A DNA stretch of 64,000 nucleotides from Bacteroidales bacterium. Its GTDB lineage: Bacteria > Bacteroidota > Bacteroidia > Bacteroidales > VadinHA17. This document shows positions 9,145 to 17,499 of this stretch, piece after piece (position 1 is the stretch's first letter; each line of letters opens with the position of its first letter). Below the pieces are notes generated by a model. The model ran no database searches. It saw only the letters and a list, made by a program, of their open reading frames with translations, and was not told the DNA's origin. The stretch spans positions 1 to 64,000 of the forward strand of contig JADKBK010000020.1 in the NCBI GenBank assembly GCA_016715075.1, read 5' to 3'. Position numbers and translations under genes: made by a program.

Positions 9145-9513
9145 TCAATCCTGAACAATCCGTTCGGTTACCCTGTAATTAATATTTCTCTCGTGAAGAT
9201 AGCTGAGGATGAATTCAAAACATTTCGGATCACTACCAACGAGTTCCGGAGGGAAAACACCTTTTTCAGTAAATAATTTGTTAAGAATCATTTCAGCGGT
9301 GCCCGTGGCAGTGAACCCTGTTGTTCTGGCCATTGAGGAGATGTTTTCAATTGTATCAAACTCGTCATACAAATCATAAACAATCTCCTTATTTACGCCA
9401 TTGTCCTTTCCTCTAAGTATTATACGCATAACAGTGAATTCAGGTTCCTCCGGACCTAGTTTCCATGCTTTGAACAGAACCTTTGAAGTAAAATCAAAGG
9501 GAATAATTTCCAT
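9145..9513 (-). CDS. Saccharopine dehydrogenase family protein, C-terminal fragment
   Basis: The 122 residues here continue the fold started by the gene fragment 9456-10283, from MEIIPFDFTSKVLFKAWKL to the end. The two frames meet at a run of five G (C on the plus strand, 9515-9519): adding one G lets VMG-GMEIIP read straight through and gives a single protein of about 379 residues, the normal length for this family. I therefore treat it as the second half of one gene broken by a one-base deletion, whether real or a base-calling error, and not as an independent gene. Confidence 0.8.
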   Translation of the reverse strand: MEIIPFDFTSKVLFKAWKLGPEEPEFTVMRIILRGKDNGVNKEIVYDLYDEFDTIENISSMARTTGFTATGTAEMILNKLFTEKGVFPPELVGSDPKCFEFILSYLHERNINYRVTERIVQD

Positions 9514-10283
9514 TCCCCCATGACAAGCGATTCCTTTTCAAAAAAGCCCGAATCTTTCAGAGCCCGTATTAACTGAATATGCCCCGGGTAACGGAGGGTT
9601 TTTTCTTTCATGAAAGGTATTTGTTTCATAGTATAAATCAACGATCTCAATCCATCGGTATTGAATGATTCAAGAGTCCCGACTGAATCAAAATGCACAT
9701 ATTCCGTATCGCTCATTGCCGGTTTCACAACTATATGGCCATTTTGAACATACCTGGCGGGGCGGGTGTATTCCTCAATTACATCACATGGGGAGAACGG
9801 GGCTTTATACTCAAAAGGGAAAGTCCTGATTTTTGGTAATCCTCCAACCATATATTCCACCTCATCAAGTCTCATCCTCCGGTTATGATACCCCACAATA
9901 TAATTTGGCATTCCGGGGGCAACGCCGCAATCCATAACAACTGTTACATTGTTTTCCTTCGCAAGTGGATCGAGGTATAGAATATCTTCAGGGAGAAAGG
10001 AAATGTCAACAAGGTCTTTTTTCTGGTTAATGACCTGAATCATTGTTTGCAGGCCGAGACAACCCGGAACCGCAGATACTACGAGGTCAGAATCCTTTAT
10101 AGCCAGAGATAGTGCCGAATGATCAGTAACATCAAGACCAGCTGTTCGTATATTGGACTTCCCGGATAATAAATCCAGTGCATTCTTATCAATGTCGGTT
10201 GAGGTAACCTGGTACTTTTTTGATAAATCAATTGCTATGGCTCTTCCAACCATACCGGCACCCAGAATAACAATTCTTTTCAT
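9456..10283 (-). CDS. Saccharopine dehydrogenase family protein, N-terminal fragment (frameshifted)
   Basis: The N-terminal Rossmann fold starts MKRIVILGAGMVGRAIAIDL with GAGMVG at 8-13, followed by DITVTD-type strands, VVSAVPGCLG and the PGMPNYIVGYH region of the catalytic domain. The family includes saccharopine reductases and dehydrogenases that use NAD(P) in lysine metabolism, and related carboxynorspermidine and polyamine enzymes; the exact substrate cannot be told. The frame is lost after VMGE, and the last 20 residues of this fragment (WKLFPLILLQRFCSKHGN) are out-of-frame noise. The rest of the protein is in the overlapping frame at 9145-9513. Confidence 0.85.
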   Translation of the reverse strand: MKRIVILGAGMVGRAIAIDLSKKYQVTSTDIDKNALDLLSGKSNIRTAGLDVTDHSALSLAIKDSDLVVSAVPGCLGLQTMIQVINQKKDLVDISFLPEDILYLDPLAKENNVTVVMDCGVAPGMPNYIVGYHNRRMRLDEVEYMVGGLPKIRTFPFEYKAPFSPCDVIEEYTRPARYVQNGHIVVKPAMSDTEYVHFDSVGTLESFNTDGLRSLIYTMKQIPFMKEKTLRYPGHIQLIRALKDSGFFEKESLVMGEWKLFPLILLQRFCSKHGN

Positions 10284-10403
10284 TAATTTTTGAATTAAAC
10301 ATTCATTAAATATAGAAAATAATTAGAAGAAAGGCACACCATGTAATTTCTCAACACCACCAGATTACATATGAACAGGGAATTGAAAGCTTGTTTTTAA
10401 ATG

Positions 10404-10411
10404 TACCTTTG
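10404..10411 (+). promoter_or_regulatory. -7 promoter element of the MBL hydrolase gene
   Basis: TACCTTTG at 10404-10411 matches TAnnTTTG at every fixed position and would place the transcript start about 15 bases ahead of the ATG at 10432. No TTTG is seen at the expected -33 distance. Confidence 0.5.
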
Positions 10412-10431
10412 CCCCAAGGAATACACTATTT

Positions 10432-11232
10432 ATGAAATTGAATTTTTGCAGTCTCAGCAGCGGAAGCAGTGGTAATTGTTATTACCTGGGTAATGAGTTC
10501 CATGGGATACTGATAGATGCAGGAATTTCAGCAAAATCCATAAATAAATTTCTGAAGAGTATCGATGTTTCAATGCAATCGATTATGGGAGTCCTGATAA
10601 CCCACAATCATTCAGATCATACCAGGGGATTGGAAGTACTTACCAGGAGAGGAAGGCTTCCTGCTTTTACCACAGGGGAGATCTGGAAAAGCATTCTCAA
10701 TCCGCAAAACAGAATCTCAAGGGACTGTATCCGTGAAATTCCAATACAGCAAAAATTCCACCTTGCAGGTTTTGATATCGAAGCATTTCCTGTTTGCCAT
10801 GATGCTCCTGCAACCATCGGGTTTCACATTACGGCCGGGAATAAGAAAATTACCATTGCCACCGATCTGGGACATATTTGCCAGACGGCTGCTCCTTATA
10901 TTAAGGCGGCTAATTTGCTTATCATTGAGTCAAATTATGATGAAGATATGCTTGTTAATGGCAGCTATCCTCATTTCTTAAAAGCGAGGATACAATCTGA
11001 CCATGGGCATTTGGGAAACCAGCAGACATCTGCTTTTCTTGCTGATATAATAAATGACAATTTAAGTCATATCTGCCTTGCTCACCTGAGCATAAACAAT
11101 AACACTCCGGAAAAGGTACTGCAGACATTACACCAGACTTTTTCAGAGAGGGGTATTATCCTGAACGATCAACAGCAGATATCTATTCTGAACCGGAATG
11201 TTCCCACAGATATGATAAGATTGATTGAATAG
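10432..11232 (+). CDS. MBL-fold metallo-hydrolase, YycJ/WalJ-like
   Basis: A 266-residue metallo-beta-lactamase-fold protein with the zinc motif HNHSDH at 58-63 and further ligands in VCHDAPATIGFH (around 117-128), IATDLGH (142-148) and a late AHLS. The N-terminus MKLNFCSLSSGSSGNCYYLG is typical of the YycJ/WalJ group, which is nearly universal in Bacteroidota and has been linked to nucleic-acid processing and mutation avoidance in Firmicutes. It is predicted cytoplasmic. It is divergently placed to the saccharopine dehydrogenase and stands alone. The precise substrate is not known to me. Confidence 0.9.
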   Translation: MKLNFCSLSSGSSGNCYYLGNEFHGILIDAGISAKSINKFLKSIDVSMQSIMGVLITHNHSDHTRGLEVLTRRGRLPAFTTGEIWKSILNPQNRISRDCIREIPIQQKFHLAGFDIEAFPVCHDAPATIGFHITAGNKKITIATDLGHICQTAAPYIKAANLLIIESNYDEDMLVNGSYPHFLKARIQSDHGHLGNQQTSAFLADIINDNLSHICLAHLSINNNTPEKVLQTLHQTFSERGIILNDQQQISILNRNVPTDMIRLIE

Positions 11233-11432
11233 GCAGTATTCAATATTCAGTTTCACCTCCTATTCCTTTCTGAATAAAAGTGGATATGAAAAAATGCCGG
11301 CATTCAAAAAAATTTATACGATTTGAAACAATGAAGTTCTGATTTGTACTAAATTTAGGCTGACCAGTGACCTGAAATCTTATTTTGTTTTGGGGGGTTG
11401 CATGATTTTGATTTACGCAAATAAATAAACCT

Positions 11433-13052
11433 ATGAAACTTCAGAAGCAATTAACGTTTGTACTTCAGTTTGCTTTATTATTGCATGCAGTCATCATACT
11501 TGACAGCTGCAGGGAAAAACCAAAAGAGAACTATAAGCCAACCTTTGAATCGCTTGATTCTCATCCAACTCCCAGGTGGTTCACAGATGCCAAGTTTGGT
11601 ATATTTATTCACTGGGGCGTTTATGCAGTGCCTGCATTCCATGAGTGGTATGTAGAGTTTATGAGTCCAAAATCCACCTGGGGCAAGCGCCCTTTGGGTC
11701 CGCCATATACTGCATTACAGGGAGATCTGACTGACAGTATATTTAAACTTGAAACCGATGGTTACCGAGGTGAAGCAAACAGATATCATCGGGAAAAATA
11801 TGGTGCTGATTTTGAATACGATGATTTTATCCCAATGTTCAAAGCTGAGAATTATGATCCTTCTGCATGGGCAGATATTTTCATGAAATCAGGCGCTAAG
11901 TATGTGGTTCTGACTGCCAAACACGGGGAGGAGTTTGCCCTCTGGCCCACAAAATTTACAAAACGCAATGCAATGGAAATGGGACCACATCGTGATCTGG
12001 CCGGAGATCTGTTAAAGGAGGTTCGGTCACGTGGACTTAAAATGGGTTTTTATCATAATACCACTTATTCTTTCTGGGATAAGAGGTATCCTGATAAGGA
12101 GTGGGTGGAGTACATGAATAATTCAATAAAGGAACTGGTTGATCTGTATCAGCCTGACATTCTCTGGGGTGATGTGGTTGTTAGTCCGTATATGGATGAG
12201 AAAGGGAATCCATTACCTTCTGATCATTGGAACAGCAAAGAAGTCATATCCTATTTCTACAACCATTCCAAAAACCCTGATGAAGTGGTGACAAATGACA
12301 GATGGGGTCTTGATACAGCCTCATCAGCAATTAATTCAAAAAGATCCATTTCGCAATCGCTCTGGTCTCAATATGCCAGGGAATGGAAAGCTGAAAACGG
12401 GGCATTGCTTGGTGATTTTCAGACTCCCGAACGAAGGAATATTACCCGGATCTACAATATCCCATGGGAAACATGTGATGCCCTTGATCCAACATCCTGG
12501 GGTTATAACAGCAGGACAACAGATGATAAGTATATGACTACAAATGAGCTTGTGGATTACCTGGCTGATATTGTCAGCAAAGGTGGTAATCTTCTAATCA
12601 ATATTGGTCCGAAAGCAGACGGGACGATTGCAGAAGTAATGAAGGACCGGCTTCTTGGAATCGGAACATGGCTTAGTTTGAACGGGGAGGCAATATATTC
12701 CACCAGACCATGGTCGGTTTATGGAGAAGGCCCAACCACCGAGGAATTTGGCTCATGGTCTGATCCTGATGGAAAATACCAGTTTAAGCCTGGGGACATC
12801 CGGTTTACCCGCAAAGGAGACATTCTTTATGCCATTCTGCTGGAATGGCCAGGGAGCGAAATAACTTTAACTTCCCTGAAAGGAATAAAAATCAATAAGC
12901 TTTCAATGCTCGGATCTGATGAAAATGTAAGCTGGGAGCAGACTACAGAAGGGCTGAAGGTTGCACTGCCATCTGATCCGGTTTCTCAGTTTGCCAATAC
13001 TCTTAAATTAGAATGTGAAGAAAAGTCACTTGATACAGAATTTAAACCATAA
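11433..13052 (+). CDS. Alpha-L-fucosidase, GH29, lipoprotein
   Basis: A 539-residue exported glycosidase. A lipoprotein signal ends at LDSC (C26), so it is likely anchored in the outer or inner membrane. The GH29 barrel is clear: WFTDAKFGIFIHWGVYAVPAF (49-69, written in two overlapping strands), AKHGEEFALW (162-171), the nucleophile region PDILWGD with D247, and KGGNLLINIGPKADG near the end of the barrel, followed by a beta-sandwich. The enzyme would release alpha-L-fucose from host or algal glycans or glycoproteins. It stands alone between the MBL gene and the phosphorelay cluster; no SusCD pair is present, so it is not in a typical polysaccharide utilisation locus here. Confidence 0.94.
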   Translation: MKLQKQLTFVLQFALLLHAVIILDSCREKPKENYKPTFESLDSHPTPRWFTDAKFGIFIHWGVYAVPAFHEWYVEFMSPKSTWGKRPLGPPYTALQGDLTDSIFKLETDGYRGEANRYHREKYGADFEYDDFIPMFKAENYDPSAWADIFMKSGAKYVVLTAKHGEEFALWPTKFTKRNAMEMGPHRDLAGDLLKEVRSRGLKMGFYHNTTYSFWDKRYPDKEWVEYMNNSIKELVDLYQPDILWGDVVVSPYMDEKGNPLPSDHWNSKEVISYFYNHSKNPDEVVTNDRWGLDTASSAINSKRSISQSLWSQYAREWKAENGALLGDFQTPERRNITRIYNIPWETCDALDPTSWGYNSRTTDDKYMTTNELVDYLADIVSKGGNLLINIGPKADGTIAEVMKDRLLGIGTWLSLNGEAIYSTRPWSVYGEGPTTEEFGSWSDPDGKYQFKPGDIRFTRKGDILYAILLEWPGSEITLTSLKGIKINKLSMLGSDENVSWEQTTEGLKVALPSDPVSQFANTLKLECEEKSLDTEFKP

Positions 13053-13143
13053 AACACCAGAAGAAAAGACCTCCGGATTATTAAGCGCCATGGCTGGTCA
13101 GGTGAATTGCAACTATATGAATTATGTAACTAATAATCAGAAT

Positions 13144-13180
13144 TTTGTAATGACTCATTACCTGAGTTGGTATACCTTTG
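13144..13180 (+). promoter_or_regulatory. Possible promoter ahead of the 13.2 kb small ORF
   Basis: TACCTTTG at 13173-13180 is a perfect -7 box. TTTG at 13144-13147 could be the -33 element although the spacing of 25 is long. Transcription would begin near 13187, at or just after the ATG at 13185, so any coding use would be leaderless or start later. Confidence 0.35.
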
Positions 13181-13367
13181 CCTAATGAAAATACTTAACT
13201 TATTTAAGTCAAATGCAGATGTGTGCAGACGCAGGATTGTGGTTGCAGAGATAAATATACTGCGCAATCTGGATGAGAATCAGCCAAGACAGGATAAAAT
13301 TGTCCGTGAGATGGGAAAACTTCATTCATTATGGTTTAAAGGAATATCAAGGGATCTGCGCATGTGA
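13167..13367 (+). CDS. Small basic hypothetical protein
   Basis: An open frame of 66 codons; the likelier start is the second ATG at 13185 (MKILNLFKSNADVC). The product is short, basic and probably helical (RRRIVVAEINILRNLDENQP, then KIVREMGKLHSLWFKG). I recognise no family. A perfect -7 promoter box overlaps the first ATG, which argues that the upstream start is not used and leaves open that the transcript is a small RNA. It lies between the fucosidase and the convergent phosphorelay operon. Its amino-acid composition looks protein-like, but confidence is modest. Confidence 0.4.
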   Translation: MVYLCLMKILNLFKSNADVCRRRIVVAEINILRNLDENQPRQDKIVREMGKLHSLWFKGISRDLRM

Positions 13368-13403
13368 AAATTTCAGATAGTTAAACATGGCCCCAGTCAG
13401 CGA

Positions 13404-14594
13404 TCAGAACCTGAGAGCGATTACCAGAATATCATCAGTCTGTTCTCCATTTGCCTTCCATTTGTTCAATGCCTCCAGAAGCAGCTCCTTTTGCTGATTC
13501 AGTGGTAATTTATGATTGGCAAACAACAATTCTTTAAATCTTTTCAGCAGAAATCTTTTGGAAGATGGCCCCCCGAATTGGTCAATAAATCCATCAGAGA
13601 ACAGATAAATAATGTCGTTTTGGGAGACAGTAAGTGTTGTATTTGTAAATGCGGCTACCCTTTCATAATATCCGATTGGGATACGGTCGGCCTTTATCTC
13701 TTTCAATTCATCATTGTGAATAATGAGCAGCGGATTAAAGGAAGCTGAAAATTCAATTATCCTGGTTGAATGATCATAGGTTATTACAGATCCTTCAATA
13801 GCATCTTTGATGTATCCGGAATACCCTTTCTGGCCTAGTGCATCAATGATTTTTGTCCTTAAGCTGTCGATAATCAGATCTGGTCTGGTGATCCTTTCAC
13901 CCAACACTGTTTCGTTCAGACTGGTAACCCCCAGAGTGCTCATCAATGCTCCAGGTACACCGTGACCTGTGCAATCCATCACGGCAACAACAATAAGATC
14001 ATTGATACAGGTAAACCAGTAAAAATCACCGCTTACAATATCCTTTGGGAGGTAGAGGATAAAATTCTCAGGTAGTCTTTCTATGAATGTTTCAGAGGTC
14101 CGCAGAAGAGCAGTCTGAATATTCCTTGCATATTCAATACTTGCTGTTATGCTCCTGTTTTTTTCGGCGATCTCTCTCATGGCTCTCTCCAGCCGGTCAT
14201 GTGACCTCTTTATCTCAATGTGTATTCTAACCCTGGCCAGAAGTTCGCTTTTTATAAATGGTTTGGTAATATAATCAACCCCGCCGGCCTCAAATGCCTG
14301 GATTATACTTTCGTGATCACTTTTGGCTGTAATAAATATTATTGGAAGTTCCTTATTCTCTGGCTTTTTCTTAATAATGCCGCAAACTTCATATCCATCC
14401 ATCTCAGGCATCATGATATCAAGAAGCACAAGATCAAATTTCTGCTTTCTTATCCAGTCCAGCGCCGATTTCCCTTCAAGGGCAAACTCAACTTCAAATC
14501 CTTCATTCTGAAGGAATCCTCCCAGCACCTGAACATTCTTCAGGTTATCATCGACTACCAGAATCTTTGGTTTTATTGCTGAATTATAATCCAT
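13404..14594 (-). CDS. Response regulator with SpoIIE/PP2C-type phosphatase output
   Basis: A 396-residue two-domain protein. The receiver domain (8-125) has the acidic pair D15-D16, phosphoacceptor D59 (LVLLDIMMPEMDG) and K111 (TKPF). A helical linker (about 125-165, RSHDRLERAMREIAEKNRSI) leads to a PPM/SpoIIE Ser/Thr phosphatase domain with VSGDFYWF, MDCTGHGVPGALMS, FSDGFIDQFGG and EQTDDI, which hold the metal-binding aspartates. RsbU/SpoIIE-like proteins dephosphorylate anti-anti-sigma factors or other targets in response to receiver phosphorylation. It is the last gene of the minus-strand phosphorelay operon, 42 bp after the REC-kinase. No partner anti-sigma factor or STAS protein is in the window. 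Confidence 0.93.
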   Translation of the reverse strand: MDYNSAIKPKILVVDDNLKNVQVLGGFLQNEGFEVEFALEGKSALDWIRKQKFDLVLLDIMMPEMDGYEVCGIIKKKPENKELPIIFITAKSDHESIIQAFEAGGVDYITKPFIKSELLARVRIHIEIKRSHDRLERAMREIAEKNRSITASIEYARNIQTALLRTSETFIERLPENFILYLPKDIVSGDFYWFTCINDLIVVAVMDCTGHGVPGALMSTLGVTSLNETVLGERITRPDLIIDSLRTKIIDALGQKGYSGYIKDAIEGSVITYDHSTRIIEFSASFNPLLIIHNDELKEIKADRIPIGYYERVAAFTNTTLTVSQNDIIYLFSDGFIDQFGGPSSKRFLLKRFKELLFANHKLPLNQQKELLLEALNKWKANGEQTDDILVIALRF

Positions 14595-14636
14595 TACATA
14601 AATTTACAAATTATTAATCTTTGAAATCCATGGAAT

Positions 14637-15833
14637 TCAGTGATTTTTAAGAAATCTGAGCTTTACTGAAGCGCCCCCGTCCGGTTTATTTCTTAGAATG
14701 ATATCTCCGCCATGTGCCTCCATTATGAGTCTTGACAATGGGAGTCCAATGCCTGTTGATTTATCATTATATTCATGGCCTCTGCTGAATGGTTCGGAAC
14801 CCTTTTCAATTATCTCATCCGGAATCCCATTGCCATTGTCAGATATTTCGAGAATAACATATTGATCTTCAAATCGGGTTTTGATTTCAATCGGGCAGCC
14901 AGCAGGGGAAAAGGCCACGGCATTATCAACTATATTGAGAATGCATTTTTTAACCAGATCCCGGTCTCCTGATACATTTAACAGATCCGGCTGAGATATT
15001 CTATTAATAGTCAGTCTTTTTCCAACAACAGTTTGTTGTTCTTCCTGAATTACTTCACTTATAATATCCTCAATATCGATATCACTCTTTTTGATTTCGA
15101 AAGGTCTTGTTTTCAATCTGGTTATTAGCAGAGCATTGAGTGAAAATTTCTCAAGCCTTTTAACTGAAGAATCCAGTATTTCAACAAGTTCCTTAATTTC
15201 TGAGGGAGAGCCTGAATCCTTAAGCAGTTCTACCGGCAGGATGATCCCATTAAGAGGAGTGCGGATCTCATGGCTGATCAGATTCAGAAACTCCGATTTG
15301 GCATTGTCAAGTTCTGTAAGTTTGAGATTCATCTTCTCAAGGTTTTCATTTGCTATACGCAGCTGAAGAGTCCGTTCCTGGACTTTTTCCTCAAGTGATT
15401 TATTCAGACGTCCTAGTTTTTCAAGTGAATCCTTGAGGGAGATATGGGTTTTAACCCTCACGATAAGCTCCCTGCTGTCGAAAGGTTTTGTAACAAAATC
15501 CTGTCCGCCGAGTTCAAAACCCTTCAATATACTTTCACGGTCATTATCGGCAGAAAGAAAAATAACCGGAAGGTTATCAAATCGTTTCTGGGCTCTGATC
15601 CTGCGGCATACCTCAAAGCCGTCTATTTCGGGCATATTAATGTCTAGGAGGACAATATCGAACTTTTTTGACTCAAGCCAGTCAAGGGCGGCAATGCCGC
15701 TGATGGCAAATTCAATCTCGCAGCTCTGTGCCTGGAGTAGTCTTCCAAGCACCTGAAGATTCTGTGGGTTATCATCAACAATCAGGATTGATGTCCCGTA
15801 AAGTGACTCTGATTTATCATTATCCATAGCCAT
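14637..15833 (-). CDS. Receiver-histidine kinase (REC-HisKA-HATPase)
   Basis: A 398-residue cytoplasmic kinase. The N-terminal receiver has D20-D21, phosphoacceptor D64 (IVLLDINMPEIDG) and TKPF at 115-118. A coiled coil (about 133-180, KSLEEKVQERTLQLRIANEN) joins it to the HisKA dimerisation helix with phospho-acceptor H188 in NLISHEIRTPLNG, followed by an ATPase domain with DNAVAFS, ISDNGNGIPDE and STGIGLPLSR. A receiver placed before the kinase suggests that it receives phosphate from, or is gated by, the upstream hybrid kinase. Its ATG lies only 4 bases after the stop of the hybrid kinase, so the two are translationally linked, and it has no transmembrane segment. Confidence 0.94.
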   Translation of the reverse strand: MAMDNDKSESLYGTSILIVDDNPQNLQVLGRLLQAQSCEIEFAISGIAALDWLESKKFDIVLLDINMPEIDGFEVCRRIRAQKRFDNLPVIFLSADNDRESILKGFELGGQDFVTKPFDSRELIVRVKTHISLKDSLEKLGRLNKSLEEKVQERTLQLRIANENLEKMNLKLTELDNAKSEFLNLISHEIRTPLNGIILPVELLKDSGSPSEIKELVEILDSSVKRLEKFSLNALLITRLKTRPFEIKKSDIDIEDIISEVIQEEQQTVVGKRLTINRISQPDLLNVSGDRDLVKKCILNIVDNAVAFSPAGCPIEIKTRFEDQYVILEISDNGNGIPDEIIEKGSEPFSRGHEYNDKSTGIGLPLSRLIMEAHGGDIILRNKPDGGASVKLRFLKNH

Positions 15834-15837
15834 TACA

Positions 15838-17331
15838 TTACTTTTTTAAACTCCCAGTCAAATCAGTGTATTTGTTTAGAAGCTTCAATATTCCATCGAT
15901 ATTGAAACTGTTTGCTGCACTGATAAGATCCTCGCCATATCTGGTAATCAGGCTGCATTTATACTGATTCCCAAGCTGAACCAGATTATTTCCGAATTCT
16001 TTTATTTCTCTTATTGGCTGCCTCAACTCAAACATTTTCCATTTTATATAAAATTCTCCTTCCAGTGAAGAGATTAATCCCGGGAGATCCTCAATATCCT
16101 CCATAATAATTTTTGTATCTTCTGATTCACCTCTTTTTGATTCTGATTTCGATACGTAAGGCAGATTATTCATAAGCTCAAGGTACAGATCTGCCATTGA
16201 TACCGGTTTTATAAGCAAGCCGGCAAATTCGCTTTTATGAATCCTTGCTTTCTGTTCCTTCATTACGGAAGCTGAATAAGCAATAACAGGTATATCCTTC
16301 AGGTCATTATTCTCCTTTATTTCCTGTAAAAGTTCGAATCCATCCATTATAGGCATTCTGATGTCAGAAATGATAAGAGCGGGTTTTGATTTTTTTATTA
16401 TTTCCATTGCTGCCCGGCCATTGTCAGCTTCAATTACTGACAGATTGGTTCCCTTCAGGGCATCTCTCATATAATTCCTGTTTTCTGCTACATCGTCAAC
16501 CACAAGAACTGTAGCAGGTTCAAATAATATTTCCTCAGTATCTATTGTAAGATTACTCCTTGTTGAATCATAACTTCTTAAAAATGGAATTTCAGAAATT
16601 TTTACTGTAAAAACGCTGCCTTTACCTTTCTCCGAATTCACTCCGATAGTTCCGTTCATCAGCTGAACCAGTCTGAGTGAAATTGGAAGCCCTAGTCCTG
16701 TTCCACCATGGCTCATTTTACTCTTAACCTGAATAAATGAGCCAAATATCTCTTTCTGATATTCCTCCGGGATTCCAATTCCAGTGTCGCAGACTTCAAT
16801 AATAAGATCTATGACCTCTTCAGACTTGATGTTTGAATAGGCTAATACCTGTAGATTTTCACAATAAACCTTAATTGACACGGATCCTTTGTGTGTGAAT
16901 TTCACTGCATTTCCTACAAGATTTAGCAGGACCTGTCTGAGTCTCACTCCATCAACATAAACGTAAGCCGGAGTGCCCGATGTGATTTCGGTATTGAACT
17001 GTAACCCTTTCTCAGAAGTCTTAAAGGCAAATATCTTTTCAAATTCAGTAAAGAATGACAATGTGTCTATGAAATCAAATTCAAGTTCAAGTTTACCAGC
17101 TTCTATTTTTGAAAGGTCAAGAATATCATTAATAAGTGTAAGCAGTGTTCTTCCGCTTGTTTTGATTGAATTAAGATAATCCTTCTGAGTCTCATCGTTT
17201 ACAAGAGAGCCAAGCAACTCGGAATAGCCAAGAATTGCATTCATAGGAGTCCTGATCTCATGGCTCATATTAGCCAGGAAATCACTCTTTGTCCTGTTTG
17301 CCTGCTCCGCTTCCAGCCTTGCCTTTTTCAA
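15838..17331 (-). CDS. Hybrid histidine kinase, C-terminal part (HisKA-HATPase-REC), separated from its sensor by an in-frame stop
   Basis: This frame carries HisKA with SDFLANMSHEIRTPMNAIL, an ATPase domain (NAVKFTHKGS, VCDTGIGIPEEY, GGTGLGLPIS), a receiver (VLVVDDVAENRN, phosphoacceptor in LIISDIRMPIMDG) and a C-terminal helical region resembling a phosphotransfer domain. Its open frame continues upstream through the second half of a PAS domain to 17499, directly after a TAA at 17500-17502, and is in the same frame as the upstream ORF. No ATG or GTG lies between; the only formal start is the TTG at 17331. The natural product is therefore probably the tail of a single protein of about 1860 residues starting at 21420. 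Confidence 0.88.
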   Translation of the reverse strand: MKKARLEAEQANRTKSDFLANMSHEIRTPMNAILGYSELLGSLVNDETQKDYLNSIKTSGRTLLTLINDILDLSKIEAGKLELEFDFIDTLSFFTEFEKIFAFKTSEKGLQFNTEITSGTPAYVYVDGVRLRQVLLNLVGNAVKFTHKGSVSIKVYCENLQVLAYSNIKSEEVIDLIIEVCDTGIGIPEEYQKEIFGSFIQVKSKMSHGGTGLGLPISLRLVQLMNGTIGVNSEKGKGSVFTVKISEIPFLRSYDSTRSNLTIDTEEILFEPATVLVVDDVAENRNYMRDALKGTNLSVIEADNGRAAMEIIKKSKPALIISDIRMPIMDGFELLQEIKENNDLKDIPVIAYSASVMKEQKARIHKSEFAGLLIKPVSMADLYLELMNNLPYVSKSESKRGESEDTKIIMEDIEDLPGLISSLEGEFYIKWKMFELRQPIREIKEFGNNLVQLGNQYKCSLITRYGEDLISAANSFNIDGILKLLNKYTDLTGSLKK

Positions 17332-17499
17332 CTCCTCCTCTGCTTTTTTACGGTCCGATATATCTAACGCTACTGTTAAAAGACATCGCCTTTCACCAAC
17401 AAATATTGAGTCGGCAGAGAGCAGTACTGTAATGATAGTACCATCTTTGGTTTTTAAAAGTACTTCATGTTCCCTTACAGGGAGATTCTTGTCTATGGT

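Noticed and set aside
11433..13052. Polysaccharide utilisation locus around the fucosidase and GH2 genes
   Set aside because: No SusC/SusD pair or hybrid two-component regulator adjoins either enzyme, and they are 24 kb apart.
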